DNA of 54,364 bases, from contig CANJVG010000010.1 of NCBI GenBank assembly GCA_947478005.1, positions 1-54,364 of the forward strand, read 5' to 3'. The translations under genes and the position numbers were made by a program. The DNA comes from Bacteroidota bacterium. GTDB lineage: Bacteria > Bacteroidota > Bacteroidia > Chitinophagales > LD1. A model generated the notes under the pieces. The model saw only the letters and a list, made by a program, of their open reading frames with translations. It was not told the DNA's origin and did not search any database. Below, piece by piece: positions 1 to 7,900 of the stretch. Position 1 is the stretch's first letter. The number at the start of each line of letters is the position of its first letter.

Positions 1-967
1 CGATGTCCCACAAATAGGTAGGCTACGCAAATAGGATGCGTTCTGCTGGGTTAGACTTGCTCTATGAATATCATAGAAATAGTAAGACGCTTTAATACAC
101 AGCGAAAGTGTATCCGACATTTAGAATTTATTCGATGGCATGGGAAGGTTTTATGCCCCTATTGTTCAAGTAACCGAACTACTGCCCTAAAACGAGAAAA
201 TCGTCATCACTGCAATGGCTGTAACAAGAGTTTCAGTGTTTTAGTGGGAACCATTTTTGAGGATACTCATCTTGAACTCCCCAAATGGTTTGTCGCTATT
301 GGATTAATTCTAAATGCGAAGAAAGGAATCTCATCCCGACAACTTTCCAGAGATATAGAAGTGAATAAAAATACCGCTTGGTATGTTCAAATGAGAATTC
401 GAAAAGCCATGAATGAAGATAATCTATTGCTAACCGGTGTGGTGGAAATAGATGAAACGTATGTGGGTGGTGCATTGCGCAACAAAACAAAAAAGCATAG
501 AATAGCGCAGAAGGAAGCCGGCAAAACAACCACTGGTATGGAACATAAAAAGCCAATTCTTGGTTTACTTCAGAGAAGTGGAAAGGTAATTACTCGTGTG
601 CTGACTAAAGCGAATGGCGACACTATCAAGCCTATCATTGACCAAAAGGTGGAACAAGATACAACTATCATTACGGATGGTTTTGGCGGTTATGCGGGGT
701 TAGAGAAAAAGTATAAAGAACATCAAATAGTGAATCATGAAAAGGATGAATTTGTGAGAGGCATTTATCACACAAACACGATAGAAGGATTTTGGTCATT
801 AGTGAAACGAGCTATCATCGGACAGTATCATAAAGTGAGTGGAAGGTATTTGCATTTGTATGTAAACGAATGCGGCTACAAATACAATAACCGAAACAAT
901 CCAGCACTCTTTAGTGGATTTATGATGGATGCTTTGGCAACCAATTCTATCTAATGCTAGGACATCG
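1..967 (+). mobile_element. IS1595-family insertion sequence
   Basis: One transposase gene is bracketed by an 8-bp perfect terminal inverted repeat, CGATGTCC at 1-8 and GGACATCG at 960-967. The right repeat starts 5 bp after the transposase stop codon. The left repeat begins at the first base of the window, so the true left tip, any longer inverted repeat and the target-site duplication cannot be checked. The size, just under 1 kb with a single gene, fits small IS1595 members. The element appears intact. Confidence 0.8.
64..954 (+). CDS. IS1595-family transposase
   Basis: A 296-residue DDE-type transposase that moves the element by cutting and joining its ends. The N-terminus (about residues 30-60) is a zinc ribbon with CPYC and CNGC cysteine pairs, as in IS1595 transposases, and probably binds the terminal repeats. 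The catalytic domain follows: EIDETYVGG (about 127-135) gives the first acidic residue, ITDGFGGY (about 200) the second, and HTNTIEGFWSLVKR (about 238-251) the Asn/Glu-Lys block typical of the family, followed by YKYNNRNN near the C-terminus. The frame has no interruption and the length is normal, so the enzyme is probably active. It starts at the first ATG after the left repeat. I am confident of the family but not of the subgroup. Confidence 0.9.
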   Translation: MNIIEIVRRFNTQRKCIRHLEFIRWHGKVLCPYCSSNRTTALKRENRHHCNGCNKSFSVLVGTIFEDTHLELPKWFVAIGLILNAKKGISSRQLSRDIEVNKNTAWYVQMRIRKAMNEDNLLLTGVVEIDETYVGGALRNKTKKHRIAQKEAGKTTTGMEHKKPILGLLQRSGKVITRVLTKANGDTIKPIIDQKVEQDTTIITDGFGGYAGLEKKYKEHQIVNHEKDEFVRGIYHTNTIEGFWSLVKRAIIGQYHKVSGRYLHLYVNECGYKYNNRNNPALFSGFMMDALATNSI

Positions 968-1015
968 CCCTTCGCGCCCTTTGCGTTAAACTGTATTCTG
1001 CATTTAGCTGTTTAG

Positions 1016-1058
1016 CATCAAATCAACTCATCATCAAATCAACTCATCATCAAATCAT
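1016..1058. repeat. Short 16-bp tandem repeat next to the IS
   Basis: The unit CATCAAATCAACTCAT occurs twice without change (1016-1031 and 1032-1047), followed by a partial third copy up to about 1058. It lies about 50 bp beyond the right end of the insertion sequence. It is too short to suggest a function and may be slippage. Confidence 0.75.
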
Positions 1059-1160
1059 TCTAGCTATTTATTGCAAATTTCGATTCATTACCAGTCTTTC
1101 CTTGTGAGAATTATGTAACTATTTAACAGAGTTATGTAATGCCTTATCCCTAAATTGCTA

Positions 1161-1168
1161 TACTTTTG
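1161..1168 (+). promoter_or_regulatory. -7 promoter element TACTTTTG
   Basis: Exact match to the Bacteroidota housekeeping -7 consensus TAnnTTTG, 29 bp before the start codon of the alpha/beta hydrolase. No clear TTTG -33 box lies at the right distance, so only half of the promoter is supported. Confidence 0.5.
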
Positions 1169-1197
1169 CCGCCATAAACGCATTAACCACAACTCGT

Positions 1198-2139
1198 ATG
1201 TTTAAAAAATTAGGCAAAGGATTATTTCTTCTTCTTACAACCATGTTGGTTTTACCTATGGTGTTTTTCTTCTTTATGCCTACCCGTATTATTTCGAAAG
1301 AAGTGGCGCGGGTTAAACTTTCGTTACCAACTTCTCATTTCATGTTTTGGCGCGGTGCAGAAGTGCACTACCTCGATGAAGGTCATGGTCCTGTGGTGTT
1401 GATGATTCACGGCTACGGAGGCTCGGCCCGCAATTTCGAAGAACTTACTGATTCGCTGAAAGACTCCTATCGGGTAATCAGCGTTGACCTGCCGGGCTTC
1501 GGGCTCAGCGATATGCCACTTATGGGTCTTCAACCCGATTATCTGAAAATGTATCGCGACTATATTTCGTTTGTGCTCGACACCCTGCAATTGCACGATG
1601 TGTGTGTTATGGGCAACAGCATGGGTGGAGGCATTGGCTGGCTCAGTGCCGGTGACCATCCCGATAAAATAACCCGTTTGGTATTGCTGGGCAGTGCTGG
1701 CTACGATCCTCAGAAAATAGCCGCTAACCTAACCATGGTTCGGTTCAAAAGCCTAGGCAGGCTACTCAGCAAGGGCATGCCCGAGTTTGTTACCAAAAAC
1801 CGCTCTTACCGCATCTATGCAAATCCCGAAAAGGTAGATGCTTCGGTGTGGACACTGAACAACGAAATGCTAAACCGTCAGGGCAACATCGAAAGTATGT
1901 TAGCGTTGGCTTGGGCGCAGCAGTTTCCCGACACGCTGCTGATTAAACGTATCAAATGCCCCGCCCTGATTGTTTGGGGAAAACAGGATAATGTAATTCC
2001 TTGGGAACATGCTGAGCGCTTCCATCGCGACATTCTCCACAGTCAGGTTATTATCTACGATAGTTGCGGCCATGTACCCATGATGGAATCCCCCGGTCGG
2101 CTAAAAGGCGATTTCATCCGGTTTGTGATGGGAAGTTAA
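1198..2139 (+). CDS. Membrane-anchored alpha/beta hydrolase
   Basis: A 313-residue alpha/beta-hydrolase-fold enzyme, probably a lipase/esterase-type serine hydrolase. A hydrophobic N-terminal segment (about residues 8-28) should act as an uncleaved membrane anchor. The oxyanion region is MIHGYGGSARNF (about 72-83). The nucleophile elbow GNSMGG places the catalytic serine at S141. WGKQDNVIP gives Asp264 and CGHVPM gives His292, so the triad is complete. It starts at the only ATG close to the promoter element. A strong hairpin follows, so it is probably transcribed alone. Family assignment is firm; the substrate is unknown. Confidence 0.88.
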   Translation: MFKKLGKGLFLLLTTMLVLPMVFFFFMPTRIISKEVARVKLSLPTSHFMFWRGAEVHYLDEGHGPVVLMIHGYGGSARNFEELTDSLKDSYRVISVDLPGFGLSDMPLMGLQPDYLKMYRDYISFVLDTLQLHDVCVMGNSMGGGIGWLSAGDHPDKITRLVLLGSAGYDPQKIAANLTMVRFKSLGRLLSKGMPEFVTKNRSYRIYANPEKVDASVWTLNNEMLNRQGNIESMLALAWAQQFPDTLLIKRIKCPALIVWGKQDNVIPWEHAERFHRDILHSQVIIYDSCGHVPMMESPGRLKGDFIRFVMGS

Positions 2140-2161
2140 TTGAAACTAAAATTGAAGAATT

Positions 2162-2203
2162 AATTCAAAACAGCTGGGGCAGGTGCCCCGGCTGTTTTGA
2201 ATT
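2162..2203. terminator. Bidirectional hairpin terminator
   Basis: The 13-nt arm AATTCAAAACAGC (2162-2174) pairs with GCTGTTTTGAATT (2191-2203). Inside it GGGGC (2176-2180) pairs with GCCCC (2185-2189), leaving a 4-nt loop and one G-T wobble. The near-perfect 19-bp stem sits between two convergent genes and has A/T-rich flanks on both sides, so it can serve both. Confidence 0.85.
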
Positions 2204-2242
2204 TAAGCCTACATACAATGGTAAAACTGCAGTTAATTGTTC

Positions 2243-3241
2243 CTAACTAAGCAGAGCGCTTAGTTTCTGTAGTTGCTCCTTAGCCCCCATTACTATCAGA
2301 CGGTTGCCGGGACGCAGAACTGTCTTAGCTGTAGGGTTGAGGGCAAAATCACCGTGCGCTATTTTAATACCGAGTACTGTTGCGCCCGTCTTTTTCCAGC
2401 AATCCAGCTCTTCGAGTGAAATAGTAACAGCCGATTCCACTTCTTCAATGCTAAAGTGTTCATTGCGGTTAGTGGCCATAAGGTCTACAAACTCCTTTAC
2501 ATCGGGGCTTAGAACTAAAGTGGCCATGTGCGCGCCACCTATTTTATCGGGCATAATTACGTTGCTGGCTCCGGCTGTTTTTAGTTTGCGTACTGAAGAA
2601 TCATTCGAGGCGCGGCTAATAATTTTAAGATCCGGATTTAATTCCCGGGCAGTTAGCACCAAAAAGAGATTATCCGCATCATTTGGCAAGGTAGCTATCA
2701 GGGCCGATGCTCTTACGATACCGGCTTCCAGTAGGGTTTCATCGCGGGTAGCATCATCCTCAAAATAATAATTCACCGGAAAAGGAAGTGAGTCTTTCCG
2801 AGTGGCTGTCTTTTCTATGACCACAAAATCCTTTTGGCTATTGTGAAAAATACTGGCAGCCTCCTGCCCGTTTCGGCCAAATCCGCAAATGATTACGTGA
2901 CCACTTAAATGATTAATGGAGTTTTTCATTTTATATAGTTTATAGTTGGTAGAAAATTCGCCATCCAATAAATAGCTGGAAAGATAAGTGATGAAATAAG
3001 TAAAGGCGCTAAGATTGACGGCAATGAGAATAATAGTAAAAACTCTCCCTGCCTCGCTCAATGGTCTTACCTCGGCAAAGCCAACGGTAGAGAGCGTTAT
3101 CACCGTCATGTATAAGGCCTCGAGGTGATTATAATGCTCAATATATACGTAACCAATATTGCCGCTGATAACAATAAGAGCAAATGCAAAAAAGGAGACG
3201 TAAATTTTAAAGAAAGGGCTACTCTGAAGCGATTTCAACAT
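2243..3241 (-). CDS. Two-TM potassium channel with RCK (TrkA-N) domain
   Basis: A 332-residue MthK/Kch-type ion channel subunit. TM1 spans about residues 12-33. The pore helix and selectivity filter are TLSTVGFAEV (49-58), and TM2 spans about 65-90. The cytoplasmic part opens with the Rossmann nucleotide-binding motif IICGFGRNGQE (about 116-126) of TrkA-N/RCK domains and ends with a TrkA-C-like domain (about 250-332). The filter reads TVGFA, with alanine where the canonical TVGYG/TVGFG has its last glycine, so K+ selectivity should not be assumed. Ligand gating by nucleotide or ions is expected from the family. It converges with the alpha/beta hydrolase and shares its terminator. Confidence 0.88.
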   Translation of the reverse strand: MLKSLQSSPFFKIYVSFFAFALIVISGNIGYVYIEHYNHLEALYMTVITLSTVGFAEVRPLSEAGRVFTIILIAVNLSAFTYFITYLSSYLLDGEFSTNYKLYKMKNSINHLSGHVIICGFGRNGQEAASIFHNSQKDFVVIEKTATRKDSLPFPVNYYFEDDATRDETLLEAGIVRASALIATLPNDADNLFLVLTARELNPDLKIISRASNDSSVRKLKTAGASNVIMPDKIGGAHMATLVLSPDVKEFVDLMATNRNEHFSIEEVESAVTISLEELDCWKKTGATVLGIKIAHGDFALNPTAKTVLRPGNRLIVMGAKEQLQKLSALLS

Positions 3242-3380
3242 ATATTTTCGGGGTCGAAGATAAAAAGCTGTTGTAAAAATGTAGTGTGGGCTTTACATTT
3301 CCCCTACTTTAAGAATAGTCACTTAGTTTTATCATCTGTTAATTTAACTAAGGCCTACAACAAAAATGAAGTTGAAGCGT

Positions 3381-3388
3381 TAGCTTTG
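3381..3388 (+). promoter_or_regulatory. -7 promoter element TAGCTTTG
   Basis: Exact TAnnTTTG match 17 bp before the ATG at 3406, predicting a very short leader of roughly 12 nt. No TTTG -33 box is present at the ideal spacing. Confidence 0.5.
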
Positions 3389-3405
3389 CTATAAATCAAA
3401 AAACT

Positions 3406-4272
3406 ATGAAAACTCTAAAAGCAGTTATACTCGTTCTATTCATTAGTGTTCTTTCTGTAGCGAAGACTTTTGCTCAGGAACCAATGGAAGACGTAATTTA
3501 TCTTAAAAACGGAAGTGTCTACCGGGGTATGATTATAGAACAAGTGCCTAACGTAAGTATGAAGATACAAACCCTGGGAGGCAATATTTTCTTTGTAACC
3601 ATAGCGGACGTAACTAAGATTACGAAGGAGAATAAAGTGCAGGAAGGAAATAACTACAACCATTTCGAGCCACCGTTTATGCACGGATGGCATAAAGGCG
3701 ACAGTACCCACAATCAGTTTCGCCCAAAACGCAAGGGATATTTCTTCAACGCGCAGATATTAGTTGAAAACCTTCAGGGTGGGGTGCGTATAATTAACGG
3801 TTATAAGTTTAATCGTTTTGCCTACCTGGGTGTGGGAATAGGATTTGATAATGTTTTCAACGCACCTTACGTTCGCAGTCATCAATCCATCAGCAAGAGT
3901 TCATATCAAGGTCTTTACTTCCCCATCTACCTTTATTATGCCGGTGATATACTCAACAAGCGGGTAACTCCTTACTACGCTTTGGAGTTGGGTTACACGA
4001 TGGGACCAAAGAAAGGAACCAACCTGATGAATGGAGATGGGTTTGACCGCAACAACATGCGCGGTGGTGCTTTTGGAGGATTGGGATTAGGTATAAAGGT
4101 AAATACCAGACGTGGTGGTAACTTAAGCGTACTCTTCAACATGAACGTTAAGCAAGTTAAGTTTACCGAAACCAATACTTTCACCGATGTTTTCGGAACA
4201 CCTTATACTACTACTGAAAAGAAACAAGCTCTTTTGTTCTTTCCGGGCATTCGTTTCTGCTTAGGATTTTAA
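3406..4272 (+). CDS. Secreted/outer-membrane protein of unknown function
   Basis: A 288-residue protein with a signal peptide (residues 1-23, cleavage after TFAQ-type motif). The mature N-terminus, beginning DVIYLKNGSVYRGMIIEQVP, is a small module I recognise from many Bacteroidota envelope proteins. It is followed by alternating hydrophobic/polar, aromatic-rich strands (about 105-288) ending in F, as expected for an outer-membrane beta-barrel. No catalytic motif was seen. It has its own -7 element and no same-strand partner. Outer-membrane location is inferred from composition only. Confidence 0.75.
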   Translation: MKTLKAVILVLFISVLSVAKTFAQEPMEDVIYLKNGSVYRGMIIEQVPNVSMKIQTLGGNIFFVTIADVTKITKENKVQEGNNYNHFEPPFMHGWHKGDSTHNQFRPKRKGYFFNAQILVENLQGGVRIINGYKFNRFAYLGVGIGFDNVFNAPYVRSHQSISKSSYQGLYFPIYLYYAGDILNKRVTPYYALELGYTMGPKKGTNLMNGDGFDRNNMRGGAFGGLGLGIKVNTRRGGNLSVLFNMNVKQVKFTETNTFTDVFGTPYTTTEKKQALLFFPGIRFCLGF

Positions 4273-4502
4273 GATTTCCATATTTCTAAGTCATTCTGTA
4301 TTTTGGCTCTTGGTTCCGGGTGGCGCGTTTTGAACAGTCTCTGCTCGAAGATTGTGACGGAACAGCTCGTTGTTCAAGAGGTGCCGGGAGCAGAAAAACA
4401 TGTGTGTCCTCCGAACAATTTTAAGTAACTCTTACACCTTTAACCGTGATAGAGCATCATTTATAAAGACTGAGAGCCCGAAAAGACGGGTTTCAAATTC
4501 CC

Positions 4503-7001
4503 TTAGAAACCTGGATAGATACCTAGCTTTACGGCAAAGTTAGCGGCATTGGGATTGTCTCGGTAGGTACAGCGCCAGTAAAAGCCTAACTGAAACAGAT
4601 TGAGAATGTTTTCTAAACCTACTCCTACTTCTACATAAGGAATCGGTCCGGGCACGCGGATATCGGAGGGCAAAGTGATGAGCGAGGCGTTCTTGCTACT
4701 GTAGCCGCCAAACAATGCCTTGCATTGAATGAATTCGCGCATGTGCAACTTGCTGATGCCCGGGATGCGGTTGAGGAAAAAACCATCGAAGTAGTGTTCC
4801 CACCACAGCATGATGAATTTATCGGAAACAAACTCGAAGGGAGCCGCCACTTGCAGCGTAAGGTCATCGCGAACGAAGCTTAAATTGCTGGAAGAGATAT
4901 TGGAAACAGGGTAAGGTGAGTTGCCGAAGATGTAACCTGCGCGGGCAAAGATTTTAGAATACCCAATTACGGGCAATTGCCAGCGGTGTTTGAACTGCAA
5001 CATCAGTTTCTGATAAGTATAGTTGCCTCCGAATAATTTGTTTTCGAAACCAAAGGCGAACTTGAGGGTTATGCTGGGGGTTCGCGTTTGCAAAGGATAA
5101 CGATAGGTGTAGCTTTCGAAGTAATAATCAGTTTTGCAGTAGCGTATTTCGCCCGAAATTTCGGTGGTGGTTATTTGCGGTATGTTGCGGGTGATGCCTG
5201 CATTGTCGGTTCTTGAAAAAGAGAAGGCGCTCGGAATGGAATAGAAGGTTTTGTTGGATAGAACCAATTTGGTTGACAGGCCTTTGATCCAATCTCTTTC
5301 ATAATAGAAGTTGATTTGCCTTGTCTTCATCACTTTGCTAAGGGTCGCTCCGCTGATGAGGGTGAGCACGTTATCATAAGAGGCATAGGAGTCTTCATTG
5401 CCCAGAATAAACATGTCGTTGATGTATTCAGCCTCGATAGCGTGCCAGCGCTGGTAGCGAGATGGAAGCAGGAAGCGCAGATTGGCCACATACTTTATGG
5501 CATGGTCTTTAGTTCCATAAGCCACATAGCCACCCGTGAAGAATTTGTCGCTGATTTGGCGGTTGGTGTAGATGCCGAGGCGAAGGCGCCAGCCCTCTAC
5601 ATTGTTTCGGCTGGCTATGTGGTAGAGCCTGCCGAAATCTACAGGGCCGCATTTGACATTGGAGGTGGTGAGCAGGTTGGTAAAGAACTTAAAGGCCTTG
5701 AAAGCGGGCACATGCTGCACAGAATCGAAGTGTTTGTACACTAAACGCTCGGCTGTGCTGAGCGTGTCGAGGCGCATGGTGTCGATGTAAGCGCGGTTCT
5801 TTTTATAAACGTCTCCATCTACGATATCATCTTTGCTGGCCCAGATTGAATCGGGGGCGGTTTGATGCAAAGAGATGTCGCTGCGCGTAGTTTTCTTCTC
5901 GATGCGGATAGCAAGTTTGTTGGGATTTTTTAAAAGATTGCCTTCGAGCAACATATCCTCATTGGTGAGCATCCAATGGGTTGAATCTACCAGATTAAAG
6001 GTTTGTTCGAGGGTGAGGTCGTAGATATAATTGAGGTTGGCCTTCTCATTTGGCTTATAAGAAATGAATTTGATGCCCCAGGTAGCCGAATCAATCAATG
6101 CATAGCCTTTTTCACATAAATCTTCTTTCACCCGCCCCACAAAATTGAGCTTATAGGTGGTGCGCCCGTTGGGATGGGTGGTGTCCATTACATGATAATT
6201 GTAAACTCCTTCGGCACCAAACGAAAATGGCGAGATAAAGGATTTCTCCAGCACAATATGCACGCTTTCGTAGGCATCAGTAACATCGAAATGGTAGCCA
6301 ATGAGCTTTACCCACAATGGGTCGGGCAGGCCCGACATGCGGTTGTAGCGAAAGAGGTTGACTCTGCGCTGTGGTTTCTTGCGGAAGTACACTTCCTTCA
6401 ATTGTTCCTGCACAAACAAGGGGAAATATCTTCTGCCCAAAGGCGTGGAATCGGGTTTTTCGAAGAAGAACTTGTAGGGTTTGAAGAAGTTGGCGTTCAG
6501 AAACTTGTCGGTGGGGTTCAGCACCGAGTAAATCATTTTAGAATACTCTTTGAAATGAAAACTATCGTTGGCTTCGGCCCTATTGAACTCCCTGTTTCGC
6601 TGCACAGCATGGAAAATGAACAAAGCCGCGGTGTCTATTTCGCGTTTTTGTTTACGCTTTTTGGGTTTCACGACTACCTCTTTCAAGTTTACATCAATGG
6701 CACTCAGCTCTATGGATAATTTGTTGATTGTTCCGGGCGTAACAGGCACTTCAACGGTTTGATAACCGATAAGCGACACCACGAGGGTCTTGGGTCTTAG
6801 AACAGAACTGATTTTGAAGTTGCCGGCTGTGTTGCTACCGATGGCGCCTACCGTTCCTTTGAAACGGATATTGGCATAATCGATGCCCTTTCGGGTGGTT
6901 TTGTCTATTACTTTTCCGGTAGCAATGGTGGGCGACTGTGCAAAACCCGAATGGGCAAACAAACTGAGAAGAAAGACAAAAAATAATTTCGAATAGTTCA
7001 T
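4503..7001 (-). CDS. DUF5686 outer-membrane protein with carboxypeptidase-like regulatory domain
   Basis: An 832-residue envelope protein. It has a signal peptide (1-21, ending SGFAQ), then a CarboxypepD_reg-like beta-sandwich (about 25-110: ATGKVIDKTTRKGIDYANI), a basic linker (KPKKRKQKR), and a long DUF5686 region. The C-terminal half is rich in aromatic beta-strands and ends in GF, as in an outer-membrane barrel. This architecture is common in Bacteroidota and resembles the N-terminal plug extension of TonB-dependent receptors, but no TonB plug domain was seen. It has no catalytic motif and the function is unknown. A single-gene unit is likely because both neighbours lie more than 140 bp away. 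Confidence 0.85.
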   Translation of the reverse strand: MNYSKLFFVFLLSLFAHSGFAQSPTIATGKVIDKTTRKGIDYANIRFKGTVGAIGSNTAGNFKISSVLRPKTLVVSLIGYQTVEVPVTPGTINKLSIELSAIDVNLKEVVVKPKKRKQKREIDTAALFIFHAVQRNREFNRAEANDSFHFKEYSKMIYSVLNPTDKFLNANFFKPYKFFFEKPDSTPLGRRYFPLFVQEQLKEVYFRKKPQRRVNLFRYNRMSGLPDPLWVKLIGYHFDVTDAYESVHIVLEKSFISPFSFGAEGVYNYHVMDTTHPNGRTTYKLNFVGRVKEDLCEKGYALIDSATWGIKFISYKPNEKANLNYIYDLTLEQTFNLVDSTHWMLTNEDMLLEGNLLKNPNKLAIRIEKKTTRSDISLHQTAPDSIWASKDDIVDGDVYKKNRAYIDTMRLDTLSTAERLVYKHFDSVQHVPAFKAFKFFTNLLTTSNVKCGPVDFGRLYHIASRNNVEGWRLRLGIYTNRQISDKFFTGGYVAYGTKDHAIKYVANLRFLLPSRYQRWHAIEAEYINDMFILGNEDSYASYDNVLTLISGATLSKVMKTRQINFYYERDWIKGLSTKLVLSNKTFYSIPSAFSFSRTDNAGITRNIPQITTTEISGEIRYCKTDYYFESYTYRYPLQTRTPSITLKFAFGFENKLFGGNYTYQKLMLQFKHRWQLPVIGYSKIFARAGYIFGNSPYPVSNISSSNLSFVRDDLTLQVAAPFEFVSDKFIMLWWEHYFDGFFLNRIPGISKLHMREFIQCKALFGGYSSKNASLITLPSDIRVPGPIPYVEVGVGLENILNLFQLGFYWRCTYRDNPNAANFAVKLGIYPGF

Positions 7002-7147
7002 TTATCGCCCCTCAACTTCCCTTCACAAGTTCACAAAATTCAAATATCTTCCCTGTAGACGTTCGACTGTAATTAATAGTGTGGGTTTAATCTGAGCTCC
7101 AGGCAATAGCGCTGCAAGTTAACAGCTTAATTGCCAAACGAGTGGCT

Positions 7148-7432
7148 CTAAACTTTTATTAACTGAATGGCTTGCTGCGAACAGGCCGAAACACAGAGCC
7201 CGCAGCCGAGGCATTTTGCCGGATTGACTACCTGCACTTTGCGTCCTCCGTTAAAAACTGTTTTCAATTTGCCGCAAAAAGGCAAGGAGGCATACTGCTC
7301 GGGCGAAATAGGTTTCACCTTTAGCACATTCATTAAGCAAACATGCGCACATACGCCTTTGCCTTCACATTTGTTGAGGTCTGTTACCGGCAAATACTGC
7401 TCGTTTGTCGATGAATGAGTTTCCATTTGCAT
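7148..7432 (-). CDS. Small ferredoxin with atypical first cluster site
   Basis: A 94-residue two-cluster ferredoxin-like electron carrier. The second motif is canonical (C74, C77, C80, C84: CLGCGLCVSAC). The first reads CEGKGVCAHVC, so the usual second cysteine is Lys25 and only C22, C28 and C32 remain. An extra Cys53 lies in the loop between the motifs. Cluster I may therefore be 3Fe-4S, use Cys53, or be absent. Two in-frame ATGs (7432 and 7426) compete. A TAnnTTCG element ends at 7438, so either the message is leaderless from 7432 or translation begins at 7426. No partner oxidoreductase is adjacent. Confidence 0.8.
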   Translation of the reverse strand: MQMETHSSTNEQYLPVTDLNKCEGKGVCAHVCLMNVLKVKPISPEQYASLPFCGKLKTVFNGGRKVQVVNPAKCLGCGLCVSACSQQAIQLIKV

Positions 7433-7437
7433 AATGG

Positions 7438-7445
7438 CGAAGATA
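7438..7445 (-). promoter_or_regulatory. -7 variant element TATCTTCG
   Basis: On the minus strand this is TAnnTTCG, one base from the TAnnTTTG consensus. It lies 5 bp before the upper start codon of the ferredoxin, implying an almost leaderless transcript. No -33 box is at normal spacing. Confidence 0.35.
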
Positions 7446-7505
7446 AGTGAGCCGAAGCTTCAAAAACAATGATATTGGTCAGGTGGCGCTGGAAAGGTAA
7501 ATCTA

Positions 7506-7840
7506 TATCGAGGGCGGAATTTTGGCAATCGAGGGTGAAACTTTCAAAAACGAGGGCGGAATTGTGACAAACAGGACTGAAACAATCGCATACTGGACCT
7601 AAATTTTGACAAACGGGACTGTAATAATCAAAAACGGGACCGAAATAATCAAAAATGGGACGAAAAATTGACAATCACTGCTGAAAATTTCAAAAACACT
7701 GCCGAAAAAATCAGAAATCAGGCTAAAATTTTGGAAGAAAAAGCCAAAGCAATGACAAATCAGGCCAAAATACTGAAAGAATAGGCCAAGGTCGTGGCAA
7801 ATCTGGCCAAAACTTTGAAAAACAAGGCCAACTAAATGCA
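7506..7840. repeat. 21-bp intergenic tandem array A (16 units)
   Basis: Sixteen head-to-tail units, each 21 bp except one of 20 bp (7653-7672). A typical unit reads AAACGGGACC followed by GAAATAATCAA. The units drift along the array: the core is GAGGGCGG in the first units, GGGAC in the middle and CAGGCC or TGGCC in the last five. The array fills most of the gap between the adhesin gene and the ferredoxin gene, both on the minus strand. Its last unit runs into the adhesin terminator. Open minus-strand frames over it are explained by the 7-codon period. Confidence 0.9.
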
Positions 7841-7875
7841 AACAGCCGAAGACTTATCTCCAGCTGTTTGCATTT
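7834..7875 (-). terminator. Hairpin terminator of the adhesin gene
   Basis: AAATGCAAACAGC (7834-7846) pairs with GCTGTTTGCATTT (7863-7875), a perfect 13-bp stem with a 16-nt loop. It lies 26 bp beyond the stop codon of the minus-strand adhesin. The 15 bases GCAAACAGCCGAAGA recur in the terminator at 25024-25067. Confidence 0.75.
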
Positions 7876-7900
7876 GGTTCAATATTCTATCGCAAGGTCT

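Noticed and set aside
296-556. Minus-strand frame within the transposase
   Set aside because: Shadow of the transposase gene with no independent support.
4477-4490. CCCG/CGGG mini-hairpin after the DUF5686 gene as terminator
   Set aside because: Only 4-5 bp of stem, so not convincing as an intrinsic terminator.
7384-7841. Two minus-strand open frames over array A
   Set aside because: They follow the repeat, overlap each other and the start of the ferredoxin gene, and encode low-complexity Phe/Val/Cys peptide.
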